Assembly: GCA_964461455.1 (NCBI GenBank)
Contig: CAYWUJ010000003.1
Location: 47,429-111,428 of the forward strand
DNA from: UBA1413 sp964461455
Lineage (GTDB): Bacteria > Bacteroidota > Bacteroidia > Bacteroidales > Prolixibacteraceae
Direction: 5' to 3'
DNA: 64,000 bases
Part shown: positions 34,278 through 43,508 of the stretch, piece by piece
How positions within the stretch are numbered: the stretch's first letter is position 1
How the letters are laid out: each line of letters begins with the position of its first letter
Position numbers and translations under genes: made by a program
The notes under the pieces: generated by a model
Databases searched by the model: none
What the model saw: only the letters and a program-made list of their open reading frames with translations
What the model was told of the DNA's origin: nothing

Positions 34278-35333
34278 ATGGAAAATTCAAGCACCACCAC
34301 AGAAATAATTTTCACCAGCCGCCTTGAGGAGGAGTTGGGACGCCTGATTGCCGGATACCCCGACAACAGGATCTTTGTGGCTACCGAGAGCAACGTCAAA
34401 AGACTCTGGCTTCACGACCATCCCTTTTTACAGAGTTACCCCGGGGTGGTCATCCCCGCCGGGGAAGAGCATAAACAGTTGACCTCGGTAACCGCCATCT
34501 GGAACTTTCTTACGGACAGCGGAGCCGACCGCAAATCGCTGCTGGTCAACATCGGGGGCGGGATGCTCACTGACCTTGCCGGCTTTGCCGCCTCCACTTT
34601 CAAGAGGGGCATCGCCTTCATCAATATTCCCACGACCCTGCTCTCCCAGGTCGACGCTTCCGTCGGGGGAAAGACAGGCTTCAACTTACGGGGCCTGAAA
34701 AACGAAATCGGCACCTTCACAGAGCCCCGGGCGGTATTGATCGATCCCCGGTTTCTGGGCACCCTCGACAGGGAAAATTTCCTTTCGGGGTATGCCGAGA
34801 TGATCAAACACGGCTTGATTGCCCATCCCGGGCATTTGCAGGATCTGGAGGCTTACGACACGGAAAAGGTGGATCCCGGGCGTCTTCTGCCCATCATCCG
34901 TCAGTCGGTGGAAATAAAAAACAATTTTGTCGTCAGGGATCCCCGGGAGAACGGAATCCGCAAGGCCCTCAACTTTGGGCATACCACCGGGCATGCCATT
35001 GAAAGCCTGGTGATGGAGCAGGGCAAGCCGCTCCTCCATGGCTTTGCCGTGGCCTGGGGAATGATCGCCGAACTCTTTCTTTCGACCCGGGTCTGCGGAT
35101 TTCCGGAAACGGAGACCCACCGCATCTCACAATGGATCAGCCACCTCTTCGGGAAATTCCCCCTGTCGCCCGGTCACTTCGAACAACTCATCACCCTGAT
35201 GGGCCACGATAAGAAAAACGAAGCCGGAGGGATCAACTTCACCCTGATATCGGCTCCCGGACTGATAGAAATCGACAAATACTGCGGCAGGGAGGAGATC
35301 CTGGATGCCCTGGCCTATCTTAACACTTTCTGA
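34278..35333 (+). CDS. aroB: AroB, 3-dehydroquinate synthase
   Basis: Cytoplasmic NAD-dependent enzyme that cyclises DAHP to 3-dehydroquinate in the shikimate pathway. Clear signatures are IGGGMLTDLAGFAASTFKRGIAF, PTTLLSQVDASVGGKTGFN, the metal-ligand region SGYAEMIKHGLI and LNFGHTTGHAIE, and HGFAVAWGM. I start at the ATG at 34278, directly preceded by GGAGGA; the longer frame from 34224 has no family sequence. The product is 351 aa. aroA follows after 10 bases. Confidence 0.95.
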   Translation: MENSSTTTEIIFTSRLEEELGRLIAGYPDNRIFVATESNVKRLWLHDHPFLQSYPGVVIPAGEEHKQLTSVTAIWNFLTDSGADRKSLLVNIGGGMLTDLAGFAASTFKRGIAFINIPTTLLSQVDASVGGKTGFNLRGLKNEIGTFTEPRAVLIDPRFLGTLDRENFLSGYAEMIKHGLIAHPGHLQDLEAYDTEKVDPGRLLPIIRQSVEIKNNFVVRDPRENGIRKALNFGHTTGHAIESLVMEQGKPLLHGFAVAWGMIAELFLSTRVCGFPETETHRISQWISHLFGKFPLSPGHFEQLITLMGHDKKNEAGGINFTLISAPGLIEIDKYCGREEILDALAYLNTF

Positions 35334-35343
35334 AAATAAAGCC

Positions 35344-36588
35344 ATGACCACAGGAAACACCCTTTTCCGGATCGAAGCGCCCCCCGCAGAAATTACGGGA
35401 AGCATCGCCCTTCCCTCCTCCAAAAGCATCAGCAACCGCATGCTGATCATCAATGCCCTGGCATTCAGCCCCTTTAAAATCGACAACCTGAGCGACAGCG
35501 ACGACACCAGGGTCCTGGCATCCATCCTGCAGTCCAACGACGCCTCTTTTGATGTGGGGCATGCCGGTACGGCCATGCGGTTTCTTACGGCTTTCCTGGC
35601 CAGGACTGCCGGAATATGGGAACTCACAGGATCTGACAGGATGCAGCAACGTCCCATCGCCATTCTCGTCGATGCCCTGCGGAAACTGGGGGCCCTGATC
35701 GAATATCCCGGAAAAGAGGGATTTCCCCCTCTGAAAATTTACGGATCCCACCTCAGGGGTGGTCTCCTCGACATGGACGGCAGCGTTTCCAGCCAGTACA
35801 TCTCAGCCCTGCTGATGATCGCTCCCACTTTGGAAGGAGGGTTAACGCTCCGCCTGAAAAACAAAATCACCTCACGTAGCTATATAGAACTGACCCTCAA
35901 ATTACTGGAACAGGCGGGCATCCGTTCCCTCATGAAAAACAACGAGATCAGGATCCCCGAACAGCCCTTCCTGCCCTCAGAATACCTGGTGGAATCTGAT
36001 TGGTCAGCAGCATCGTACTGGTATGAAATCCTGGCCTTATCAGGTTCCGGGGAACTGGAGCTGATGAACCTCCGGCTGTCGGGATTGCAGGGCGATGAAT
36101 CCATTGCCCACTGGTTTGAGGCCTTCGGCATCGTGACCCGAAGCACGGAAAAAGGGGTGGTCATCTCGCGGAAGCAGGAACTCCGTCCCTCCCGGCTATT
36201 CCTCAGCTTCCATGAAAACCCCGACGTGGGCCAAACCATGGCCGCCCTGTGCGTAGCCCTGGGAATTCCCTTCCACTTCACGGGACTGGAGACCCTGCGC
36301 ATCAAGGAGACCGACCGCATCGCCGCCCTGCAGCACGAATTGCTGAAATTCGGGGCCACCCTCACCGAACCGCGGCCGGGGGAGCTGAAATGGGATGGAA
36401 AGAAGAATTTCCCGGGGTCTGAAGAGGAGCCCGTCATCGAGACCTATAACGACCACCGCATGGCCATGGCCTTCGCCCCCATGGCTCTGGCGGGTAAGCC
36501 GGTCATCATCAGGAACCCGGCGGTAGTCACCAAATCCTATCCGGGTTTCTGGGACGACCTCGGCCTGGTGGGCTTCACCGTGGCCTGA
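35344..36588 (+). CDS. aroA: AroA, EPSP synthase
   Basis: 5-enolpyruvylshikimate-3-phosphate synthase, the sixth shikimate step, joining PEP to shikimate-3-phosphate. Signatures include LPSSKSISNRMLIINALA, the active-site region VGHAGTAMRFLTAFLA, and KETDRIAAL and YNDHRMAMAFAP near the C-terminus. The glycine loop reads HAGTAMR rather than the GNAGTAxR common in many enzymes; the His/Asn difference is frequent in Bacteroidota. I chose the ATG at 35344 (414 aa), since the frame upstream lies inside aroB. Confidence 0.94.
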   Translation: MTTGNTLFRIEAPPAEITGSIALPSSKSISNRMLIINALAFSPFKIDNLSDSDDTRVLASILQSNDASFDVGHAGTAMRFLTAFLARTAGIWELTGSDRMQQRPIAILVDALRKLGALIEYPGKEGFPPLKIYGSHLRGGLLDMDGSVSSQYISALLMIAPTLEGGLTLRLKNKITSRSYIELTLKLLEQAGIRSLMKNNEIRIPEQPFLPSEYLVESDWSAASYWYEILALSGSGELELMNLRLSGLQGDESIAHWFEAFGIVTRSTEKGVVISRKQELRPSRLFLSFHENPDVGQTMAALCVALGIPFHFTGLETLRIKETDRIAALQHELLKFGATLTEPRPGELKWDGKKNFPGSEEEPVIETYNDHRMAMAFAPMALAGKPVIIRNPAVVTKSYPGFWDDLGLVGFTVA

Positions 36589-36609
36589 GGTCGCGGTTGT
36601 CCTCTGTGG

Positions 36610-37704
36610 TCAGAGTTTGATAAATATCTTCTTCCGGTAAAGGAAGAGGGCAGGGATAAAGAGGAAGCCAATATAGAGCAGGGCATACAGGAGGCTGGCA
36701 AACTTGGGTGCCGATCCCAGGGCCGCCAGAAAATCCATGAAATGCCCCTTCAGGGATGCTCCCCCAAACTGAATCCCACCGAAGACATATCCCAACAATC
36801 CGGCCAGGACATACACGCTAATGGCGTTGGAACCGAAGATCACCCACGGATGGGCGTACTTTTTATATCCGAGGTGGTCGACCAGGAAAAGACTTGCCGC
36901 CAGGGTCATGGAGGCCAGTCCCGAGGTGGCCATGACGAATGAGCTGGTCCACAGTGCCTTGTTGAGCGGGAAATGCCAGCTCCACACCACTCCCAGGGTA
37001 GCCGCCAGGAAGCCTGCCGTGAAGAGCCAGATGATTTTCTGCTCCATGGTTTTTTTGCTGACAATCAGGGTTCCTGCCAGCATGCCGGTAATTCCCGAGG
37101 CGATGGCCGGAAGGGTGCTGAAGAATCCCTCGGGATCCCAGGTTTCGCGGTAGAGCCTTCCGGGGGTCAGATAGGTATCGATCCATGCGGCCAGGTTAAT
37201 CCCCGGTTCCAGCACGGCACGCCCTTGCCCGGGAGTGGGGATGAACATCATCGCCAGCCAGTATCCCACCAGGATCACGGCAGCCACGATGGCCTGTTTT
37301 TTCCAGCGCAGGTTCAGGAAAAGCACCGCACATACCCCGAAAACAATGGCGATACGCTGCAACACCCCGGCGACCCGCAACTCCCCGAAATCGAAACGGG
37401 GATAAAGGGCAAGAAATATGCCCACGGCAAAAATCTTCACCGACCGCCATAGAATCTTGAGGTACATCTCCCTCCTGGGCAAACCGGCCGCCACCCTTTT
37501 GGTATAGGCCAGGGCTATGGAAACCCCGACAATAAAGATGAAAAAGGGAAAAATCAGGTCGGTGGGGGTAATCCCGTTCCAGGGTTTGTGCAACAGGGGA
37601 GCATACACATGGCTCCAGCTTCCGGGATTGTTCACCATGATCATGGCAGCAATGGTAAACCCGCGAAAAGCATCCAGCGAAATCAGCCTCTCATTTTGTT
37701 TCAT
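36610..37704 (-). CDS. NagX/HGSNAT-like membrane acetyltransferase (DUF5009)
   Basis: Polytopic membrane protein (364 aa, about ten hydrophobic segments) of the family that includes heparan-alpha-glucosaminide N-acetyltransferase and bacterial NagX. Typical segments are RLISLDAFRGFTIAAMIMVNNPG, TPTDLIFPFFIFIVGVSIALA, GVLQRIAI, and ITGMLAGTLI later. It is divergent from the GH20 hexosaminidase gene with 85 bases between starts. That pairing is common in GlcNAc utilisation loci, so a role in amino-sugar modification or transport across the inner membrane is likely; the substrate is unproven. Confidence 0.83.
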   Translation of the reverse strand: MKQNERLISLDAFRGFTIAAMIMVNNPGSWSHVYAPLLHKPWNGITPTDLIFPFFIFIVGVSIALAYTKRVAAGLPRREMYLKILWRSVKIFAVGIFLALYPRFDFGELRVAGVLQRIAIVFGVCAVLFLNLRWKKQAIVAAVILVGYWLAMMFIPTPGQGRAVLEPGINLAAWIDTYLTPGRLYRETWDPEGFFSTLPAIASGITGMLAGTLIVSKKTMEQKIIWLFTAGFLAATLGVVWSWHFPLNKALWTSSFVMATSGLASMTLAASLFLVDHLGYKKYAHPWVIFGSNAISVYVLAGLLGYVFGGIQFGGASLKGHFMDFLAALGSAPKFASLLYALLYIGFLFIPALFLYRKKIFIKL

Positions 37705-37745
37705 AAATCCGGTTTTATTAACCGCGACAATTTGTTCGGTTCAAT

Positions 37746-37753
37746 TATCTTTG
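37746..37753 (+). promoter_or_regulatory. -7 element of the GH20 gene
   Basis: TATCTTTG is an exact match to TAnnTTTG, 36 bases before the start codon. TTTG at 37731-37734 is only 11 bases upstream, so the -33 box is not canonical. Confidence 0.45.
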
Positions 37754-37789
37754 TGGAAATTAGTTAGCCAATCTAAATATTTTTCCGTT

Positions 37790-40372
37790 ATGAAAAAAAT
37801 AACTGCTCTGCTTTTTTTTGGGGTCATCATCATGCTTCTGACAAGATGCACCAATGACCACTATCCCTCAGGTGATCAGCTGGCGGTCAGCTGGAGAGTG
37901 ATCAGCAACGAACTTGCCGACCAACCGGCGGTGAGGAGTGTTTTCACGCTCCAGAACAACAGTACCTTCACCCTCAACAGTTCGAACTGGGCTCTTTTCT
38001 ACAACCAAACCCCCCGTGAGGTCATAGGTACGGAAGGGAACGCACAGATTACCCGCCTCAGTGGCGATTGGTACAGGATGGCCCCCATCGAAGGTTTTAT
38101 CCTCAAGCCGGGCGATAAAACTGAAATCGTTGTGGAATCTGCGGCCTGGCTGATCAAGGAGTCTGATGCCCCCCTGGGCCCCTATTTTGTCTTCTACGGA
38201 AAGGACGGCGGGGAAAAAGCCATTGTTGCCGCCTCTGACTACACCATTGAGCCTTTTACGACGCCTGAACAGATCAACCGTCACCGCAACGATGCCGAGC
38301 CCATTCCCACTCCGGAAGTCACCTACCGGAAAAACCTGCAGCTCACCGACCTGCCTGCTGAGTCGCTGCCTGCTCTGATTCCCACTCCCGTTTCCGCGAA
38401 GTTCTCAGGGAAAATGGCGGTTTTCAACAGTGTACCCGAAGTTCTTTACACGAAGGGACTGGAGCAGGAGGCCGCTTTCATTGCGGCCATGGTGAGCAAG
38501 CTGGCCGGCAACGCTGTAGCTCCCAAAGAAGCCGAAGAACCCAAGGCCAACGCCATCTTCCTCGGGCTGAAACCGATGACGGTCAACGGCGTCTCCGGTG
38601 AAGCCTACAGGTTGGAAATCAGGGAGGATCCCTCTATCCTCATCACTGGCAGTGATCCTGCCGGAGTATACTACGGAATGATGAGCCTGATGGCCCTGGT
38701 GCCCGGGGGAATGGGCGGCGCAGAATCGGGGCTTCCCGCAGTGATAATCGAAGACGCCCCCCGGTTGCCCCTGCGCAGCCTTCATATCGACGTGTCACGG
38801 AATTTCCAGAGCAAGGAAACCCTCATGAAAATGATCGATATCATGGCTTTTTACAAGCTGAACACCATGCAGCTCTATCTTGCGGAAGACGAGGGGTGGA
38901 GAATAGCCATCGAGGAACTCCCGGAACTGACGGAGGTCGCCTCACGCCGGGGTCATACCACCAAGGATGGCGTCGACATGCTTCATCCCTCCTATGGGTC
39001 AGGGCCTTTCCCCGATGCCGAAGGATCAACAGGCAGCGGTTTCTATTCCCGCGATGAATTTAAGGAAATCCTGAAGTATGCCCACCAACGCCATATCCGT
39101 ATTCTTCCGACCATTAACTTCCCCGGCCATTCCAGGGGGGCCATCCGTGCCATGGAAGCCCGCTACCAGAAATTCATGAAGGAAGGGAACCGTGAAAAAG
39201 CCGACGAATTCAGGTTAATAGATCCTGATGACCAGTCGAAGTACAACTCAGCGCAGAATTATGACGACAATGTCGTTTGCGTGGCCCGGGAATCGGTATA
39301 CAAGTTTTACTCCACCGTGGTCGACGACATCGTTGAGATGTATGCCGAAGCCGGGGTTCCCCTGGAGATTTTCCACACCGGGGGCGATGAAGTTCCCGAA
39401 GGGGTATGGACAGCCTCACCCATGTGCAGTCAGCTATTGGAGACCATGCCTGAGATCGGGGACCCCAAGAACCTGCAGAGCTATTTCCTGAAACGCGCCA
39501 GGGAAATCCTGACCGCCAAAAATTTAAAGACAGGGGGATGGGAAGAAGTCGCCCTGCTGAAGAATACAGAGGGCCGGTATGTTCCGAATCCCGCGTTTGC
39601 CGGTGGCGATGTGATTCCCTGGGCGTGGAACAACCTGGGACAGTGGGCCAACCTCTCCTACCGCCTGGCCAATGCCGGGTATCCCGTGGTGATGTGCGAC
39701 GTTTCCAATTTTTACTTTGACTTCGCCTACAGCAAGGACCCAAAGGAGCCCGGACTCTACTGGGGAGGGTTCTGCGATGTCCGTAATGCCTGGCAGTTCG
39801 CCCCTTATAACTCCTTTATCACCAACCTGAGAAGCAGCATGGGCAGGGAGATCGTTCCCGAAACGGAATATGCCACACTGGAACGGCTGAAGCCGGAGGC
39901 GCGGAAAAATATCATGGGATTGCAGGCCCAGTTATGGGCTGAGGCCATCAGGGGCCCCAAAATGCTGGAGTACATTGCCTTGCCCAAGCTGATCGGTTTT
40001 GCCGAAACGGCCTGGGGAAAGGCACGTCCCTGGGAAAGCGAAGCCAACCCAGCGCGGCGGAAACAGATGATGGATGAAGGGTGGAACCAGTTTGCCAATG
40101 TTCTGGGAAAGCGTGAGCTGCCCCGTCTCAGCGGTCTCTTCGGGGGCTTCAACTACCGGATTCCCCCTCCGGGAGCCCTCCTTGAAGAGGGGATGCTGAA
40201 GGCCAATGTGGAATATCCCGGCCTGAAAATCCGGTACACCACCGATGGAAGTGAACCCGTGGCCCAATCCCCCCTCTTTACTGAACCGGTGCAGGTCAGC
40301 GGTGAGGTGCGGCTGAAAGCCTTTGATGCTGCCGGAAAGAGCAGCAGGATGATCGTGGTCGAAGCCGAGTAA
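37790..40372 (+). CDS. GH20 beta-N-acetylhexosaminidase with CHB_HEX domains
   Basis: Exported enzyme (860 aa) that removes terminal GlcNAc/GalNAc from chitin oligomers, glycans or muropeptides. Order of parts: hydrophobic leader ending MLLTRC (possible but atypical lipobox), CHB_HEX carbohydrate-binding-like domain to about residue 165, GH20b alpha/beta domain, GH20 barrel with the catalytic Asp-Glu pair D533-E534 in HTGGDEVP, and a C-terminal chitobiase-type Ig domain (IRYTTDGSEP). The start is the ATG at 37790; the longer frame runs antisense through the NagX-like gene. Divergence from that gene suggests an amino-sugar salvage pair. Confidence 0.93.
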   Translation: MKKITALLFFGVIIMLLTRCTNDHYPSGDQLAVSWRVISNELADQPAVRSVFTLQNNSTFTLNSSNWALFYNQTPREVIGTEGNAQITRLSGDWYRMAPIEGFILKPGDKTEIVVESAAWLIKESDAPLGPYFVFYGKDGGEKAIVAASDYTIEPFTTPEQINRHRNDAEPIPTPEVTYRKNLQLTDLPAESLPALIPTPVSAKFSGKMAVFNSVPEVLYTKGLEQEAAFIAAMVSKLAGNAVAPKEAEEPKANAIFLGLKPMTVNGVSGEAYRLEIREDPSILITGSDPAGVYYGMMSLMALVPGGMGGAESGLPAVIIEDAPRLPLRSLHIDVSRNFQSKETLMKMIDIMAFYKLNTMQLYLAEDEGWRIAIEELPELTEVASRRGHTTKDGVDMLHPSYGSGPFPDAEGSTGSGFYSRDEFKEILKYAHQRHIRILPTINFPGHSRGAIRAMEARYQKFMKEGNREKADEFRLIDPDDQSKYNSAQNYDDNVVCVARESVYKFYSTVVDDIVEMYAEAGVPLEIFHTGGDEVPEGVWTASPMCSQLLETMPEIGDPKNLQSYFLKRAREILTAKNLKTGGWEEVALLKNTEGRYVPNPAFAGGDVIPWAWNNLGQWANLSYRLANAGYPVVMCDVSNFYFDFAYSKDPKEPGLYWGGFCDVRNAWQFAPYNSFITNLRSSMGREIVPETEYATLERLKPEARKNIMGLQAQLWAEAIRGPKMLEYIALPKLIGFAETAWGKARPWESEANPARRKQMMDEGWNQFANVLGKRELPRLSGLFGGFNYRIPPPGALLEEGMLKANVEYPGLKIRYTTDGSEPVAQSPLFTEPVQVSGEVRLKAFDAAGKSSRMIVVEAE

Positions 40373-40501
40373 GCCGGGGAATGAGCCAGGCATAAGCCAA
40401 CCCGGGGATCATCCCGTCATCAGATTTCAGAGGAAGTGTACAGAAGTCCAGCGGAAGCACATGCCGGTGATGCCCTGCAGGAGCTGAAGTAAGAATCCGG
40501 C

Positions 40502-40945
40502 TTATCTCCGTTCTGAAAAGAATTGTTTCATGAGTGCCGAGCACTCGGGTTCCAGTACGCCCCCTGTGACTTCCGTCTTTGGATGGAGGGCCCGGGGGGC
40601 GTACTTCTGATAGCCCCTTTTTTCATCACGGGCCCCGAAAACCAAACGCCCCGCCTGGGCCCATCCCAACGCCCCGGCGCACATGACACACGGCTCCACA
40701 GTGACATACACGGTACACTGGTCCAGGTATTTCCCCCCCATCAGATTGGAGGCTGCCGTAATGGCCTGCATCTCGGCATGGGCCGTCACATCATTGAGCA
40801 GCTCGGTCAGGTTGTGGGCCCTGGCAATGGTTTTCCCTGCGGAAACCACCACCGCCCCAATGGGAACCTCACCCCGGTCAAAAGCCTCGCGGGCCTCCAC
40901 AAGCGCCTTCCTCATGAAATATTCATCTTGCTGTAAGTCTGTCAT
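40502..40945 (-). CDS. tadA: TadA, tRNA adenosine-34 deaminase
   Basis: Zinc deaminase (147 aa) converting A34 to inosine in the tRNA-Arg wobble position. The zinc site is H56-A-E58 and PCVMC at 85-89, with the catalytic glutamate in HAE. The start region EYFMRKALVEAREAFDRGEVPIGAVVV is typical of TadA. A C-terminal helix (ECSALMKQFFSERR) is also as expected. It is convergent with the GH20 gene and divergent from aspS. Confidence 0.94.
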   Translation of the reverse strand: MTDLQQDEYFMRKALVEAREAFDRGEVPIGAVVVSAGKTIARAHNLTELLNDVTAHAEMQAITAASNLMGGKYLDQCTVYVTVEPCVMCAGALGWAQAGRLVFGARDEKRGYQKYAPRALHPKTEVTGGVLEPECSALMKQFFSERR

Positions 40946-40992
40946 TTCCTCAACGGTTTTGTTCTCTGTGTTTAATAATCCCTCAGGGCGAC

Positions 40993-41006
40993 AGGCGTTA
41001 ACGCCT
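40993..41006. promoter_or_regulatory. 14-bp perfect palindrome between tadA and aspS
   Basis: AGGCGTTAACGCCT is a perfect palindrome in the divergent tadA/aspS spacer, 48 bases upstream of the tadA start. A second small hairpin GGCAG/CTGCC lies at 41034-41048, and a -7-like TATTTTCG at 41121-41128 precedes aspS. It could be an operator, but no regulator is known. Confidence 0.35.
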
Positions 41007-41152
41007 CTTCCGGAAACCCTTAGGAAGCCCTACGGCAGGAGAGCTGCCTATAGGGGTGCCATTCTGAATCCCGGTTGGCAACCTTATTTTCCTGCCGGGT
41101 TAAAATTGCTAAAAATTGGCTATTTTCGCAACCTGTCTAAAATAATGAAGAG

Positions 41153-42910
41153 ATGTACAGAACACATACTTGCGGAGAGCTGAGAGTGGAGAACTGCGGC
41201 ACCGAAGTGACCCTGGCAGGGTGGGTACAACGGGTGCGCGACCTGGGGGCCATGACCTTCATCGACCTGCGTGACCGTTACGGTGTCACCCAGCTGGTCA
41301 CCGATGAAAAAAGCACCCGGGAGGTGCGTGACCAGATCGCCCAGCTGGGCCGGGAATTCGTCATCCAGGCCACGGGAATCGTCAGGGAAAGAAGCAGCAA
41401 AAACAAAAATATCGTCACCGGTGATGTTGAGGTGGAACTGACTGCGGTAAGGGTGCTGAGTGCTTCTGCCATTCCGCCCTTCACCATCCAGAACGACACC
41501 GACGGAGGTGATGACCTGCGCATGAAATACCGCTACCTCGATCTGCGGCGCCCCATGGTGCAGCAAAACCTGTTCCTGCGCGCCCGTATGGCGCAGGCAA
41601 CACGCAACTACCTGTCGGAAAAGGGATTCATTGAGGTGGAAACACCGGTCATGATAAAATCGACCCCCGAAGGAGCCCGTGACTTCGTGGTCCCCTCACG
41701 CATGAACCCCGGGGAGTTTTATGCCCTGCCCCAGTCGCCCCAGATTTTCAAACAGCTGCTGATGGTCGCCGGCTTCGACAAATATTTCCAGATTGTCAAA
41801 TGTTTCCGCGATGAAGACCTGCGTGCCGACCGGCAGCCGGAATTCACCCAGATCGACTGCGAAATGTCGTTCGTGGAACAGGAAGACGTGCTGAACACCT
41901 TTGAAGGGCTGACCCGTCACCTGCTCCGCGAAATCCTGGGCGTCGAAACTGACCGGTTTCCCCGCATGCCCTATTCCGAAGCCATGAGCAGCTACGGCTC
42001 TGATAAACCCGATATCCGTTTCGGCATGAATCTGGTCGACCTGACTGCCAGTGTGAAAGGTAAAGGATTTCCCGTTTTTGACGGTGCCAGATACATCGGC
42101 GGGATTTGCGCCGAAGGGTGCGCTGACTATTCCCGTAAGCAGACCGACGAACTCACCGAATGGGTAAAACGGCCCCAGATCGGCGCCAAAGGGCTCATCA
42201 CGGTAAGAATGAACGCCGACGGAACCATTCGTTCCTCCATAGACAAATATTTTGACCCCGAGGAGCTGAAGGACCTGGCCTTTCATTTCAGGGCCAAAGC
42301 GGGTGATCTCATCCTGATCATTCCCGGGGAAAGGGAGAAAACCCTGACGGCTTTGGGCAACCTGCGCCTGGAAATGGCGAATCGTATGGGTCTCCGCCCC
42401 AAAGGCACTTTCCAACCCCTGTGGGTAGTGGATTTTCCCCTGCTCGAGTGGAATGAGGAGAATGCACGGTGGTCGGCCATGCACCACCCCTTCACCTCTC
42501 CCAAACCTGAAGATATTCCAATGCTCGACAACGATCCCGGCAGAGTGAGGGCCAATGCCTACGACCTGGTGATCAACGGCGTGGAAATCGGTGGTGGGTC
42601 GGTGAGAATCTTTGATTCCGCCCTTCAGGCGAAAATGTTCAAGGTGTTGGGATTCACCCCGGAACAGGCGGAAGCCCAGTTTGGGTTCCTCATGAATGCC
42701 TTTAAATACGGCGCCCCCCCACATGCGGGCATCGCCTTTGGCTTCGACCGGTTAGTCTCCATGTTTGCCGCTTTGGATTCCATCCGGGATGTCATTGCCT
42801 TTCCGAAGAACAATTCGGGGCGTGATGTGATGAACGACTCCCCCGCCCCCATTGCCGAAGAACAGCTCAGAGAACTTAACCTGGTCATCAGGCTGGAAGA
42901 AAAGAAATAA
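41153..42910 (+). CDS. aspS: AspS, aspartyl-tRNA synthetase
   Basis: Class IIb synthetase (585 aa) charging tRNA-Asp. An N-terminal OB-fold anticodon-binding domain (about 1-110, GWVQRVRDLGAMTFIDLRDRYG) is followed by motif 1 around EVETPVMIKSTPEGARDFVV, motif 2 FRDEDLRADRQPEFTQID, the bacterial GAD insert and motif 3 GIAFGFDRLVSM. The bacterial-type insert and length show it is the bacterial, not the archaeal, form. The ATG at 41153 fits the family N-terminus. Confidence 0.96.
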   Translation: MYRTHTCGELRVENCGTEVTLAGWVQRVRDLGAMTFIDLRDRYGVTQLVTDEKSTREVRDQIAQLGREFVIQATGIVRERSSKNKNIVTGDVEVELTAVRVLSASAIPPFTIQNDTDGGDDLRMKYRYLDLRRPMVQQNLFLRARMAQATRNYLSEKGFIEVETPVMIKSTPEGARDFVVPSRMNPGEFYALPQSPQIFKQLLMVAGFDKYFQIVKCFRDEDLRADRQPEFTQIDCEMSFVEQEDVLNTFEGLTRHLLREILGVETDRFPRMPYSEAMSSYGSDKPDIRFGMNLVDLTASVKGKGFPVFDGARYIGGICAEGCADYSRKQTDELTEWVKRPQIGAKGLITVRMNADGTIRSSIDKYFDPEELKDLAFHFRAKAGDLILIIPGEREKTLTALGNLRLEMANRMGLRPKGTFQPLWVVDFPLLEWNEENARWSAMHHPFTSPKPEDIPMLDNDPGRVRANAYDLVINGVEIGGGSVRIFDSALQAKMFKVLGFTPEQAEAQFGFLMNAFKYGAPPHAGIAFGFDRLVSMFAALDSIRDVIAFPKNNSGRDVMNDSPAPIAEEQLRELNLVIRLEEKK

Positions 42911-42980
42911 ATCCCGCGGCCTGATGCAGATATCCACCCTGGATAGACCCAAAAGGACAACCACCTGCAAGGCACATCCA

Positions 42981-43015
42981 AAAAAAAGCCGTCTCATTGC
43001 TGAGGCGGCTTTTTA
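42981..43015. terminator. Bidirectional terminator between aspS and exbD
   Basis: AAGCCGTCTCA (42986-42996) pairs with TGAGGCGGCTT with one G-U-type mismatch and a four-base loop. It has a T-run after it on the plus strand and an A-run before it, so it works for both convergent genes. Confidence 0.85.
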
Positions 43016-43033
43016 CTATATGCTCAATCGTGA

Positions 43034-43507
43034 TTACAGATTTTCGGTTCTTCTCCTGGCGGAGTAGTTGATATGGAGGGCGGAAGCCCTGCGCAGCTCC
43101 TGTTTGATATCCTGTACGATCTGCATTTTTGTGTACTCATCAATCTTGAGGGAGGTCACCATCATGGGGACTTCAGCCTCATCCCTGGCCTGGCGTTCGA
43201 CCACGATGTAGTCAACGATTTCGCTGACTTCAGCAAACTGGTCATTCAGCTGGACGCGCGGTTCGTTTCCGTACACCCGCTGGTACTGGGCATGGGGCAC
43301 TCCCACATAGATGTAGCTCACCAGGGATTTTTTCTCCAGCTTGGTTAACTCCGTGGCATGCGGAAGGGTCTGCCTGACTTTCAGGGTGACTTCGCGCATG
43401 GTGGTGGTCACCATGAAGAAGAAGAGGAGCATAAACACAATATCGGGCAGTGAAGCTGTGGAAATGGGAGGCGTCTCCTTTTTTCCTTTTTTTCCAAATT
43501 TCTTCAT
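43034..43507 (-). CDS. exbD: ExbD/TolR-type biopolymer transporter subunit 1
   Basis: Inner-membrane protein (157 aa). A Lys-rich cytoplasmic N-terminus is followed by one membrane helix with the key aspartate in STASLPDIVFMLLFFFMVTTT. The remaining ~115 residues are periplasmic. With ExbB it should form a proton-driven motor that energises an outer-membrane or envelope process. It is the last gene of the operon and starts one base after the first exbD stops. The periplasmic part differs in length and sequence from the other copy, so the two are not redundant duplicates. Confidence 0.9.
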   Translation of the reverse strand: MKKFGKKGKKETPPISTASLPDIVFMLLFFFMVTTTMREVTLKVRQTLPHATELTKLEKKSLVSYIYVGVPHAQYQRVYGNEPRVQLNDQFAEVSEIVDYIVVERQARDEAEVPMMVTSLKIDEYTKMQIVQDIKQELRRASALHINYSARRRTENL

Positions 43508-43508
43508 A

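Noticed and set aside
37517..37789. N-terminal extension of the GH20 enzyme
   Set aside because: It is antisense to the NagX-like gene; the ATG at 37790 gives an export leader and follows a -7 element.
40370..40504. Inverted repeat TAAGCCGG/CCGGCTTA enclosing the stops of the GH20 and tadA genes
   Set aside because: Arms are only 8 bp and 119 bases apart; chance is likely, and no U-run follows.
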